DNA from: JAQIBY01 sp964418565
Lineage (GTDB): Bacteria; Bacteroidota; Bacteroidia; Bacteroidales; ML635J-15
Assembly: GCA_964418565.1 (NCBI GenBank)
Contig: CAYQMB010000052.1
Span: 1-19,749, forward strand
DNA length: 19,749 nucleotides
Direction of reading: 5' to 3'
In this document: positions 8,268 to 17,000 of the stretch, one piece after another
How the letters are laid out: every line of letters starts with the position of its first letter
Numbering within the stretch: the stretch's first letter is position 1
Notes under the pieces: generated by a model
What the model was told of the DNA's origin: nothing
What the model saw: only the letters and a program-made list of their open reading frames with translations
Databases searched by the model: none
Position numbers and translations under genes: made by a program

Positions 8268-8379
8268 AGATTTGTCACCTTTCCTTCCGGATCACCCAAA
8301 ATTTAAGAAAACCCTGTTAAGTCAAGAATTGGTAAGAAATGTAAAAACTACGACCTGTTGTGCTTTTTGCAGGAGAATA

Positions 8380-8652
8380 TTAATTCTTCTGTTCCAGCTC
8401 ATTAAAAAATCCCCGGAGTTCGTTTTTTCGGTTTTCGGGAATTTTATGCCACTTCATACCAGAAATCGCACCATCGAGTGAAAACAGGATACTACGTCCT
8501 GCATTTCTGTCAATTTTTTTCACCCTTGCAAATGCATTCTCGGCACCGACCCCTTTGAGGTCCTCAAGGCTTTCAATTCCAACACTTCTTAATTTCAACT
8601 CCAGCACTTTTCCAATGTTTTGTGCTTCACTAAGTTTTGTCATTGCAATCAT
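8380..8652 (-). CDS. TfoX/Sxy C-terminal-domain protein
   Basis: A 90-residue protein made only of the TfoX C-terminal domain: NIGKVLELKLRSVGI, then SLEDLKGVGAENAFARVKKI, then LFSLDGAISGMKWHKIPE. The helix-hairpin-helix-like NIGKVL segment and the GAISG-WHxxP pattern are the family hallmarks. In gammaproteobacteria full-length TfoX/Sxy activates competence genes. Stand-alone C-terminal domains like this one are common and have no proven role. The start could be ATG 8652 or the in-frame ATG 8643 (MTKLSE), which begins nearer the conserved region. It lies 139 bases downstream of the OstA-like gene, in the same direction, so it could be co-transcribed. Confidence 0.82.
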   Translation of the reverse strand: MIAMTKLSEAQNIGKVLELKLRSVGIESLEDLKGVGAENAFARVKKIDRNAGRSILFSLDGAISGMKWHKIPENRKNELRGFFNELEQKN

Positions 8653-8791
8653 CCATACTTGTTTTATAGCAATTTATTATCTGAACAGCATAAAAATACA
8701 AAGAAATATCAAGCAAATTACAAGATTGTATAGTCGTAATACATATTTTATACTTTGTGGTTTTTATATATGCTTTGGGGGTTGCTTTAGG

Positions 8792-10300
8792 CTACCATAT
8801 AAATAAATCGGCGACTACAAGGGGTCTTAGATGGTTTAACCAGCGGAAGCCTTTCAGTCGGAGGTCATCGGGAACAGTCTGATCATCAGGGAGCAGGGAT
8901 CCTTCGGGCTTACCGATAAATTTAATTTCACGGATGGCTCCATCTTTACGAAAGATGGTCATTTCGCGGCTGTTTTCCTTATTGACTCCTATAATATCCT
9001 CGGTTTTTTCATCCTTCACGTAATAGATTGTGCGTGCATTTTCAGGGACATAAATCCGTGACAATTCATTGTTTTTCATTGTGGCAATCATATTATTTCC
9101 GGAAATTTGTGAAAACCGTATGCTATCTTCCTTCATGACAATGAGGGATTTATCTAGCATGTTAATACGGTCTGCCTTATTGTTTTTCATAAACAGCTCG
9201 ATGGTATCAGCGGTAATCTGGCTGTCTTCTGCCCACAAAATGGGGTCATAATACATGCGGGTAATGGAATCGGATTCACTATATGTAAGCGAATCACAGC
9301 GTCCCTGAAAATCGGATTTAAATATCTGCACTTTATAATATGCATGCACAATCCTTGCTCCAAGTGAATCGCTAAGTAGAAAAACGGTATCCCCATGGAT
9401 GTAGGTGGTATCTTCATCTTCATAATACATAACCAGTGCAGAGTCGGTTATCAGGGACGTTTCCTTTTTATCATTGTATTCCGCATAGTTACCACTTCCT
9501 GCAAAGTTCTCTGCAGTATCCAGCAGATGCACGTTTTTCCATGCCCTGCCATCTCCGGTTTTACGATTGTAAAATATCGAGTCGGCTTTAATCGTCTGGC
9601 TTTTCTGATATATTGTAGTGTTTTCACCAAATGCAGATAATTCGTTTTGCGTATCATACCATCCGCTGGTGCATCGTATGCGTGAAGAGTCGTTAATAAT
9701 GTGTGTCGGCCCCAGAAAGGTTGTGATTTTCCGTTCTGTGTTGTATTTCAATGTATCTGCAAAAATCGTATAATCCGGATGCACAAGTTCGACGTCATAC
9801 TTTGCGTAATAATCTTTTGTGTCCGGATAATAATAGCCTTCTGTGCTGGTCATTTCAATGTCATCGTTCAAAACCTTACCACCATCAAAAAAATATCCGA
9901 AATTTTCGGATCTGTCGAAGTTGAGTGAGTCGGTAAGCAAGCGGGAGTTTTTATGAACAAGCACGACAGAGTCCCGAACCTTAGCCATACGCGTATAGCC
10001 GTTGTACGTCATAAACCTGCCGGTCATCAGCAGGGAATCGCCCTGCTCAACGCGTACATGGCCAAACGCGTCCATGGAGTTCTGATCGGCGTAAAACCAG
10101 GCACTGTCACAGTACATGAAAGCATCTTCATGCCGGAATCCAACGTTACCAATCAGGCGCCGTGCATCGGTACCGCTTTTTTGGTCGAAACGGGCCTCAT
10201 CGGCAGAAATGATCGTGATTTTTTTTCCATCCTGAGCAAAAGCAGCCATTGCAAATAAGAGAATGGCTAAAAGCATTCCATATTTCCGAAGTAATGACAT
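8792..10300 (-). CDS. OstA-like protein (LptA-related), exported
   Basis: A 502-residue protein starting at ATG 10300, with a signal peptide (LLRKYGMLLAILLFAMAAFAQ). The sequence from about residue 26 (ITIISADEARFD...RRLIGNVGFRHEDAFMYCDSAWFY) matches the OstA-like N-terminal domain. The rest is a string of short beta repeats of the LptA/LptD-N jellyroll type, with recurring D-S-L-x-Y/F, for example TDSLNFD, ADTLKYN and ADSIFYN. The expected role is periplasmic LPS/lipid transport or outer membrane assembly. A TTG three bases earlier (10303) would be an alternative start, but the ATG shares one base with the MoxR stop (TGATG), a classic coupled junction. The length agrees with other Bacteroidota OstA-like proteins. 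Confidence 0.85.
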   Translation of the reverse strand: MSLLRKYGMLLAILLFAMAAFAQDGKKITIISADEARFDQKSGTDARRLIGNVGFRHEDAFMYCDSAWFYADQNSMDAFGHVRVEQGDSLLMTGRFMTYNGYTRMAKVRDSVVLVHKNSRLLTDSLNFDRSENFGYFFDGGKVLNDDIEMTSTEGYYYPDTKDYYAKYDVELVHPDYTIFADTLKYNTERKITTFLGPTHIINDSSRIRCTSGWYDTQNELSAFGENTTIYQKSQTIKADSIFYNRKTGDGRAWKNVHLLDTAENFAGSGNYAEYNDKKETSLITDSALVMYYEDEDTTYIHGDTVFLLSDSLGARIVHAYYKVQIFKSDFQGRCDSLTYSESDSITRMYYDPILWAEDSQITADTIELFMKNNKADRINMLDKSLIVMKEDSIRFSQISGNNMIATMKNNELSRIYVPENARTIYYVKDEKTEDIIGVNKENSREMTIFRKDGAIREIKFIGKPEGSLLPDDQTVPDDLRLKGFRWLNHLRPLVVADLFIW

Positions 10301-11271
10301 CAATCCTTAAGGTATGAATCGATTATTTCTTCAACGCTGAGACGTTCAGCTTCAGCCTTGTAGTTTTTAATGATGCGATGGCGGAGGATAATTTTAGCCA
10401 CTGCTTTCACGTCTTCAATGTCGGGGGAATATTTTCCGTGCAAGACAGCATGCGCTTTTGCGCCCACGACCAAATACTGAGAAGCCCGTGGTCCTGCGCC
10501 CCACTGTATGTATTTTTCAGTTACCGGGTGCTGTCTGTCTGTACCCGGACGGGTTTTGGCAGCCAGGCTTACGGCATAATTCAGCACCTGATCATTGACA
10601 GGCACCTTCCGAATTAATTTCTGGAAGCCGCGGATTTCCTCTGCCGACATGACTGGTTTGATTTCTGCTTCGTAATCAGAAGTTGTGTTTTTCACAATGG
10701 TAATCTCATCATCAAAATCGGGATAACTGACATTAATGTTAAACATGAACCTGTCCAACTGAGCTTCGGGAAGGGGGTAAGTTCCTTCCTGTTCAATCGG
10801 ATTCTGAGTAGCCAAAACGAAAAATGGCTCATCCAGTTTATAGTGTGTTCCGGCGGCAGTTACAGCCCTTTCCTGCATAGCTTCGAGCAAGGCTGACTGG
10901 GTTTTTGGCGGGGTACGGTTGATCTCATCCGCCAGAATGAAATTAGCAAACAGAGGTCCTTTAACAAACCGGAATTCCCGCTTTTCATTAAGTATTTCTG
11001 TCCCGATGATATCGGAAGGCATCAGGTCCGGGGTAAACTGAATGCGCTTGTTTTTTAACCCAAGCGCCTGAGCGATGGTGTTTACCAGCAATGTTTTTGC
11101 AAGTCCCGGAACACCAACCAGAAGGCAATGACCTCTGGAAAATATGCTTATTAATACCTCTTCGATCACCTGATTCTGACCGTACACTTTTTTATTTATC
11201 TCACTGGTAAGCAACTGATATTTTTCATTCAGTTCCTTTACTGCTTCCACATCATTTTTTTGCTTTTCCAT
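10300..11271 (-). CDS. MoxR-family AAA+ ATPase
   Basis: A 323-residue cytoplasmic ATPase. Walker A is GVPGLAKT (53-60), Walker B is ILADEINR (112-119), and the conserved segments PSDIIG, GPLFANF, SALLEAMQER and the sensor region LATQNPIEQEGTYPLPEAQLDRF are present in order. MoxR proteins act as chaperone-like ATPases that mature metal-dependent or VWA-domain partners. No VWA or DUF58 gene is adjacent here; the only coupled partner is the OstA-like gene downstream. The gene is preceded by a perfect -7 box (11299-11292) and overlaps the next start by one base. Confidence 0.92.
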   Translation of the reverse strand: MEKQKNDVEAVKELNEKYQLLTSEINKKVYGQNQVIEEVLISIFSRGHCLLVGVPGLAKTLLVNTIAQALGLKNKRIQFTPDLMPSDIIGTEILNEKREFRFVKGPLFANFILADEINRTPPKTQSALLEAMQERAVTAAGTHYKLDEPFFVLATQNPIEQEGTYPLPEAQLDRFMFNINVSYPDFDDEITIVKNTTSDYEAEIKPVMSAEEIRGFQKLIRKVPVNDQVLNYAVSLAAKTRPGTDRQHPVTEKYIQWGAGPRASQYLVVGAKAHAVLHGKYSPDIEDVKAVAKIILRHRIIKNYKAEAERLSVEEIIDSYLKD

Positions 11272-11283
11272 GGATTCATTCGG

Positions 11284-11296
11284 ATTTGTAACAAAT
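11284..11296. promoter_or_regulatory. 13-bp palindrome over the moxR transcription start
   Basis: ATTTGT-A-ACAAAT is a perfect 6+1+6 inverted repeat. It overlaps the downstream half of the -7 element and the predicted transcription start, a position where a dimeric repressor could bind. It is short and AT-rich, so chance is possible. Confidence 0.3.
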
Positions 11297-11322
11297 GTAC
11301 AACTTATTCAAGAAAAAAAAAG
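11292..11322 (-). promoter_or_regulatory. Promoter of the moxR-ostA unit
   Basis: The minus strand shows TACATTTG (11299-11292), an exact TAnnTTTG. A T-rich run (CTTT/TTTT, 11322-11318) sits at the -33 distance in place of TTTG. The box is 20 bases upstream of the ATG at 11271. Confidence 0.6.
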
Positions 11323-11403
11323 CATTCCTGTTTCATACCACTTCAAAACCGGTAATTATACGCATACTGCATGTCACAGCGATGAATGCATTGAGAAATA
11401 ACG

Positions 11404-11435
11404 TATGGTGATTTCAGATTATTATCGTAATTTTG
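11404..11435 (+). promoter_or_regulatory. Promoter of the DUF4293 gene
   Basis: TAATTTTG (11428-11435) is an exact TAnnTTTG. TATG (11404-11407) stands 20 bases upstream as an imperfect -33 element. The start codon at 11453 lies 17 bases after the box. The in-frame ATG at 11405 is inside this promoter and so is not a usable start from it. Confidence 0.65.
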
Positions 11436-11452
11436 CACGAAAACACATCATT

Positions 11453-11908
11453 ATGATACAGAGAATACAATCAATATACCTGTTAGGTGCTGTTATCATT
11501 GGCATTATTATGTTTTTCATCCCTCTGGGACACTTAATAGCCGGTACGGCTGTTGTGGATTTTTACCATTATGGCGTACATGCCAATGAAATTATCGCAA
11601 ACGATTACAATGCCCTGCCGCTTACCTTACTGTTGATCATCACCACCGGCCTGAGTTTTATTACCATATTTCTGTACAAAAACAGAAAACTTCAGGTACG
11701 GCTCTGTGGTATCAATATTTTTCTGTTCATCGGAGAAATTGGTATGATATTGTTTTACATTTTCGATGCTGCCAAAAAACTCAATGCCGAAAAAGATTTC
11801 AGCATTGCCATTGTATTGCCGGTAGCAGCTATTATCCTGATATATCTGGCCATGCGCAATATTGCTAAAGATGAAGCCAGGGTAAAAGCAGCTGACAGAA
11901 TACGCTAA
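11453..11908 (+). CDS. DUF4293 family membrane protein
   Basis: A 151-residue protein with four hydrophobic segments: after MIQRIQSIYLL (about 7-28), LPLTLLLIITTGLSFITIFLY, CGINIFLFIGEIGMILFYIF, and FSIAIVLPVAAIILIYLAM near the C-terminus. The MIQRIQSIYLL start and the overall layout are those of DUF4293, a small Bacteroidota inner-membrane family of unknown function. A loop after the first helix faces the periplasm. I prefer ATG 11453 to the upstream ATG 11405: the promoter -7 box lies between them, and MIQRIQS is the family N-terminus. The C-terminal tail is basic (KDEARVKAADRIR). The gene converges on the YggS-type gene with two bases between their stop codons. Confidence 0.85.
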   Translation: MIQRIQSIYLLGAVIIGIIMFFIPLGHLIAGTAVVDFYHYGVHANEIIANDYNALPLTLLLIITTGLSFITIFLYKNRKLQVRLCGINIFLFIGEIGMILFYIFDAAKKLNAEKDFSIAIVLPVAAIILIYLAMRNIAKDEARVKAADRIR

Positions 11909-11910
11909 GT

Positions 11911-12591
11911 TTATTGGTGTTTGGTATTGCGAGCGCCAAAAATGGTACTGCCCAGGCGTAACATTGTGGCTCCTTCTTTAACAGCAATCTTGTAATCATT
12001 TGACATACCCATGGAAATTTCCTTAAAGGAAGCGTTTCCGGCAAAGAAGGTTTCTTTCAGTTGATGAAATATGCCATTCAGGTTGTTAAATTCGCGCTGC
12101 ACCTGCACCATATCATCGGTGAATGTGGCCATTCCCATCACACCACGAATTTCAACGTTTTCCATGGCTTTATATTCGTCAGATTCGAGAATTTTCTGAG
12201 CCTCATCAGGGTCGAGCCCAAATTTTGTGGATTCTTCGGCAATATGAAACTGCAGGAGACATTCTATTTTTCTGTCGTTCTTTTTGGCTTCTTTATTGAT
12301 ATACCGGAGAAGCTTTAACCGGTCAACCGAATGAATCATACTTACCCAGGGAGCAATGTATTTCACTTTGTTGGTTTGCAGATGTCCGATCATATGCCAT
12401 TGGATATCATCAGGCAGGTCCGGCTGTTTTGCCATCAGTTCCTGCACTTTGTTTTCACCAAAAATCCGCTGACCTTGATCATAAGCCAGCATAATGTCTT
12501 CATTGGGTTTGGTTTTGGATACCGCCACCAACGTAATGCCTGATGGGATCTCATCCCGTATTTTTCTCAAATTTATTTTTATATCAGCCAT
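11911..12591 (-). CDS. yggS: YggS/PLPBP-family pyridoxal-phosphate homeostasis protein
   Basis: A 226-residue single-domain fold-type III PLP protein. LVAVSKTKP carries the PLP-binding lysine (K26). FGENKVQE, WHMIGHLQTNK, IHSVD, GLDPDEA, RGVMGMATF, SMGMSNDYKIAVKEGATMLRLGSTIFG and the C-terminal FGAR follow in the family order. The Ser-Met-Gly-Met-Ser-x-Asp motif binds the cofactor phosphate. The protein buffers pyridoxal phosphate and affects amino- and keto-acid balance; it has no known catalytic activity. The length is normal. It has its own near-perfect promoter and appears monocistronic. Confidence 0.93.
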   Translation of the reverse strand: MADIKINLRKIRDEIPSGITLVAVSKTKPNEDIMLAYDQGQRIFGENKVQELMAKQPDLPDDIQWHMIGHLQTNKVKYIAPWVSMIHSVDRLKLLRYINKEAKKNDRKIECLLQFHIAEESTKFGLDPDEAQKILESDEYKAMENVEIRGVMGMATFTDDMVQVQREFNNLNGIFHQLKETFFAGNASFKEISMGMSNDYKIAVKEGATMLRLGSTIFGARNTKHQ

Positions 12592-12607
12592 AATCCTGTG
12601 TTTTTTG

Positions 12608-12638
12608 CAAATTTAGATAAAAACCCCTTGTTACCAAA
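12608..12638 (-). promoter_or_regulatory. Promoter of the yggS-type gene
   Basis: The minus strand reads TTTG (12638-12635), 19 bases, then TAAATTTG (12615-12608). Both boxes and the spacer match the Bacteroidota consensus exactly. The ATG at 12591 is 16 bases beyond the -7 box. Confidence 0.8.
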
Positions 12639-12764
12639 GGGCTGTATTAAATCGGGCATTCTTGCAAGGGATCAACAACACAGACCCCATGTCTCTATAG
12701 TACTGAGACTTACACGCTCCCACACCCTGCCTTATAAACCAAAAGCACAGCAGGATTTTTTTTG

Positions 12765-12772
12765 TATCTTTG
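12765..12772 (+). promoter_or_regulatory. -7 element of the lipoprotein gene
   Basis: TATCTTTG is an exact TAnnTTTG and one of the commonest forms in this phylum. No TTTG is present at the -33 position. The start codon at 12785 lies 12 bases after the box. Confidence 0.5.
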
Positions 12773-12784
12773 TCTTGTAAAGAC

Positions 12785-13897
12785 ATGATAAAAACTATGT
12801 TACCAAAGGCTACCACATTGTCAAGAGGAGGCCGTACCGCAAAATTGCTTTTACTGGCAGCAATAATGATGTCGGGGTTTATCACATCCTGCAACGACCA
12901 GTGGTATAACGTTCCGGATTCCACAGAACAATATGTTGACGCTTTTGATCAATATGCCAATGAGCATGGATACAAATTTGATTTCAAAGAATCCGGGCTA
13001 ATCATAGAATTTACAGACCTTGCAGACGACACCGTTTCCAGATGCAATTATGAAGATCCGATTCGCATTGAAATTGACGCAGAAAGCTGGCAGGAAGCAA
13101 ATGAAAACAGGCGTGAAGAGATCATATTAAAAAATCTGGCCCTGGGATTTCTTAATCGTCATAATACGAACGAGTTGTTTCCAAACGGCGAATGGACCAG
13201 CATCATGCGAGGCAGACCCTTCAATACAGATAAGATTATTTACGAAGGCATTAACTATTTTGGTTTCAGGAAGGATTATTACATTGATGAATTGTTTGAT
13301 GAAAGCACAGAAACACCCTGGTGGTCAGATTATGCACCTGATTACAACTCGCTCCCAACAAGTGAGTTGGAGGTTGTTTATCAGGAAGATTTTTTTGATG
13401 ACGAAAACGGGTGGAGTAATGATAATATGCCACTCAATGCCAGCCTCAACAATGGTGAGATAGAACTGGCAAACAACACGGATAAGCCTGCCATCCACAT
13501 ACAGGAAATTAATTACGATGTGAACTCCGCTTTTATGGTAGAGTGCATTTTCAAGCTGGAATCGGGAAATAATTTTGACATCAACGGCCTTGTGTGGGGA
13601 GGCAAAGACGGAAGTTCGTTTTACGTGACAGGGTATAGTTTAAATAAAGCTGTCAGCCTTCAGAATGTGGCTGAAAACCACACTTTCTTCAAATTCCACG
13701 ATCCTTCAGAAACACTTGAAAACATCAATGGTTATCATAAAATCAGTATCTATTATGATGAGGAAAATGTTTTCACCTTTATGGATGAACGCTTTATCTA
13801 CATTACCGATATCCATAAAATATACGGTTCCATGCTCGGCTTCCGCCTGGGAGCAAACAGCAACATAGTCGTTGACAGATTAACTGTATATCAGTAA
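12785..13897 (+). CDS. Lipoprotein: degenerate metallopeptidase-like domain plus ConA/LamG-like domain
   Basis: A 370-residue protein from ATG 12785. ATG 12797 is an alternative start; the TTG at 12770 lies within the promoter box. Residues 1-36 form a lipoprotein signal: a basic stretch, LLLLAAIMMSG, then lipobox ITSC with Cys36. The first domain (about 50-175) contains LIIEFTDL, IEIDAESW, RREEIILKNLALGFLNRHN and ELFPNGEWTSIMRG. This resembles a Bacteroidota zinc-metallopeptidase-like family whose members have an HELGH at the place where this protein has KNLAL (116-120). If so, the zinc site is lost. The second domain (about 195-370: EDFFDDENGWS, FMVECIFKLESG, GLVWGG, GFRLGANSNIVVDRLTVY) reads as a jelly-roll of the ConA/LamG type, probably ligand-binding. 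The protein is presumably anchored to the outer membrane. The metallopeptidase relation is from memory and uncertain. Confidence 0.7.
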   Translation: MIKTMLPKATTLSRGGRTAKLLLLAAIMMSGFITSCNDQWYNVPDSTEQYVDAFDQYANEHGYKFDFKESGLIIEFTDLADDTVSRCNYEDPIRIEIDAESWQEANENRREEIILKNLALGFLNRHNTNELFPNGEWTSIMRGRPFNTDKIIYEGINYFGFRKDYYIDELFDESTETPWWSDYAPDYNSLPTSELEVVYQEDFFDDENGWSNDNMPLNASLNNGEIELANNTDKPAIHIQEINYDVNSAFMVECIFKLESGNNFDINGLVWGGKDGSSFYVTGYSLNKAVSLQNVAENHTFFKFHDPSETLENINGYHKISIYYDEENVFTFMDERFIYITDIHKIYGSMLGFRLGANSNIVVDRLTVYQ

Positions 13898-14057
13898 TAT
13901 CCCGGACACTTAGGTTGAGGAAAAACCCACTATTCAAACATTGGTAGATTAGCCTACTATGTCAATTGCATGATTCGGAGATAATCATATAAAAACAGAC
14001 ATACTGTTCCGGCTATAGCACAAATTTTGTATCTTGCAAGCTTCCATTTTGAAAACC
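13898..14057 (+). promoter_or_regulatory. Spacer with a weak -7 element before the giant repeat protein
   Basis: This 160-base gap has no gene and no clear terminator. TATCTTGC at 14030-14037 resembles TAnnTTTG except in its last two bases and lies 20 bases before ATG 14058. No TTTG is seen at the -33 distance. Confidence 0.35.
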
Positions 14058-17000
14058 ATGTGTATTATGAAAAAATTGACCATTTTGTTTGCTCTGCTCA
14101 GCCTGTTTTCACTACAAATTTCAGCACAAAGCATAACCCTTACCTCACCCAATGGCGGCCAGACCTGGGCAGGATGTACCGATCAAAGCATCACCTGGTC
14201 ATCTTCAGGAACATCAGATTATTATTCATTGGACTATTCCACGGATAATGGCAGTTCCTGGACATCCATAACAAGTTATTACAATACTACCAGTGGTTCT
14301 TACACCTGGACAGTTCCAAACACGTCTTCGGGTAACTGCCTCGTAAGAATAATTGATTCCAACAATCCTGGAACAAGCGATGTCAGTGATGCTGTTTTTA
14401 CCATAACTTCCCCCCTGACCGTTACAACTCCCAACGGCGGTGAAGTCTGGGAAGGCAGCACACAGGAAACCATCACATTCAACCGCAACGGAACGTCAAA
14501 TTATTTTGATCTGTACTATTCCACCGATGCCGGCAGTAGCTGGAATCAGATTGATTACAATCAATACATTTCAGGCAGTTCCTACAACTGGAACATACCG
14601 GATAACCCGTCTACTCAGTGTCTGGTAAAAATCACTGACCATTCCAATTCATGCATGACAGACATAAGCGATGCCCTGTTTGAAATCAGTGAAGCCGCCT
14701 CATCTGTAACCCTGACTGATCCCAACGGCGGGGAAATCTGGTACGTGGGAGACAGCCACAACATTACCTGGTCGGCCAGCAACACTTCCGATCTGTACAA
14801 TCTGGATTATTCCACCGACAACGGCGTAAGCTGGACATCACTTGCCAGCAATTACAGCGGCACAAGTTACAACTGGACCATTCCAAACACACCTTCAGGC
14901 AACTGTTTGGTGAGGGTCATGGATTCCAACGATAATCCTGTGCAGGATCAAAGCAATGCTACATTTACCATTGCAGAACCATACATCACTGTAATCAGCC
15001 CCAATGGAGGCGAAAGTCTGGAAGGATGCAGCAGCGAATACATCAACTGGGAAACCGGAGGTACGGGCAATTATTTCAGAATTGAATATTCCACAGATAA
15101 CGGCAGCTCATGGATTACCCTTTTATCATCCATGTACAGCACAGGCTCATCAGGATCTTATCAGTGGGACCCGGTGGTAAGCACTGATTCAGACAACTGC
15201 CTGATCCGCATCACCGACATCAATCAAACATCCGTGTTTGACCAAAGCGATGCCGTTTTCAGCATCACGGCCAATGACGACATCATTGTCACATCACCCA
15301 ACGGCGGAGAAAACTGGGAGGTTGGCACAAACCAGACAATCGAATGGGTATCAGCATCAACCACCGATCATTTTTATGTGTACTATTCTGTAAACAACGG
15401 TAGCTCCTGGACCTACCTCACCAGCACATACAGCAATTCTTACAACTGGACCATCCCTGAAAACGAAAGCAACCAGGCATTGGTTAAGGTTATTGATTAC
15501 GACAATTCCTGCATCAAAGACTTCAGCGATGCCACTTTTAACATCACCCCTCCGACACCCGTCATTGATGTCACCTATCCCAATTCATCCACAACATTTT
15601 ATCAGGGTAACAGTTTTACCATTAGCTGGAACAGCGATTACCTGACTTCAGAATTTGTTGCGCTGTATTATTCTGATGATAACGGAAGCAGCTGGAATGT
15701 TATTGAAACTGTCACAGAAGACGACGGCTCCTACAGCTGGACAGTACCGGAAATTGTATCTTCTCAATGCCTGATAAAGGCAGAAGAATACAACAACGCC
15801 TCTGTTTTTGATATCAGCGATAACAGTTTCTCAATCGAGGAACCTTACCTCATCGTAAACTCCCCTAACGGCGGAGAAAGCTATGAAGGTTGTGCCTCAG
15901 AATACATCACATGGGAATCTTACGGAACCGGTAGTTACTTTGATATTGAACTGTCAACCGACAATGGCAGCAGCTGGACAAACCTGGCAAATTCATTGTA
16001 CGACAGTGGAACAAGTGGCAGCTATCAGTGGGATCCGGTGGATGACCTAAGCTCTTCACAATGCCTGATCCGAATCAGCGACCACAACTCACCTTCCGTC
16101 ACCGATCAGAGTGATGCGGTTTTCAGCCTCAACGAAAACACGGATATTATTCTCACCACGCCCAATGGCGGGGAAGCATGGCAGGTTGGGGACTCTTATA
16201 CGATTGAATGGGTATCAGCATCAACATCTGACCATTTTTATGTGTATTATTCGACAGATAATGGTACCTCATGGTCAAACATCACATCAACTTATTCAAA
16301 TTCATACAACTGGACCATTCCTGATAACGTTTCAGACCAGTGTCTGATAAAAATAAGGGATTACGACAATTCCTGTATTAACGATGTATCGGATGCTGTA
16401 TTCAGTATCACCCCGCCCACACCGGAAATCAACATCACTTATCCGAATTCGGGAAACACACTGTATGCCCGCAACACATACTCTATAACATGGACAAATG
16501 CGTACAACGATGTAGATTTTGTCACACTTGAGTTTTCTTCTGACAATGGCAGCACCTGGACCGAAATTGTTAATACCACTGAAAATGACGGCTCCTATTC
16601 CTGGGATTTTCCGGATGTGGTTTCCAGCGACTGTCAGATTCGCATCAGCGAGTACGGCAATCCGGCCTTTTTTGATGTCACCGATGTTAATTTTGAGCTG
16701 ATTGCTCCTTACATTACAGTTACCAGTCCCAATGGCGGCGAGAGCATTCAGGGTTGTGACGACACCTACATCAACTGGACATCAGGAGGTACAGGAAATT
16801 ATTATGATGTTGAATTATCCACTGATAACGGCAGCACATGGACAAGCCTTGCAAATTCTATGTATGATTCAGGTTCAAGCGGCTCATTCCACTGGGATCC
16901 GGTAGATAATATGAGCAGCTCAGAATGCCTTGTCAGGGTAACCGACCATAATGACGTTCTTATCACAGATCAAAGTGACGGCACCTTCAGCCTCAACCCA

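Noticed and set aside
8208..8379. Glycine or other riboswitch in the leader of the oxidoreductase gene
   Set aside because: A GGAGAGAG-type purine stretch drew attention, but the paired helices and conserved core of a glycine riboswitch could not be found.
8380..8652. Evidence for a natural competence system from the TfoX-like gene
   Set aside because: Only the C-terminal domain is present and no competence genes are nearby; such stand-alone domains are widespread.
12691..12709. GTCTC...GAGAC inverted repeat between yggS and the lipoprotein gene as an operator or terminator
   Set aside because: The arms are 5 bp, the position relative to both promoters is not informative and no T-run follows.
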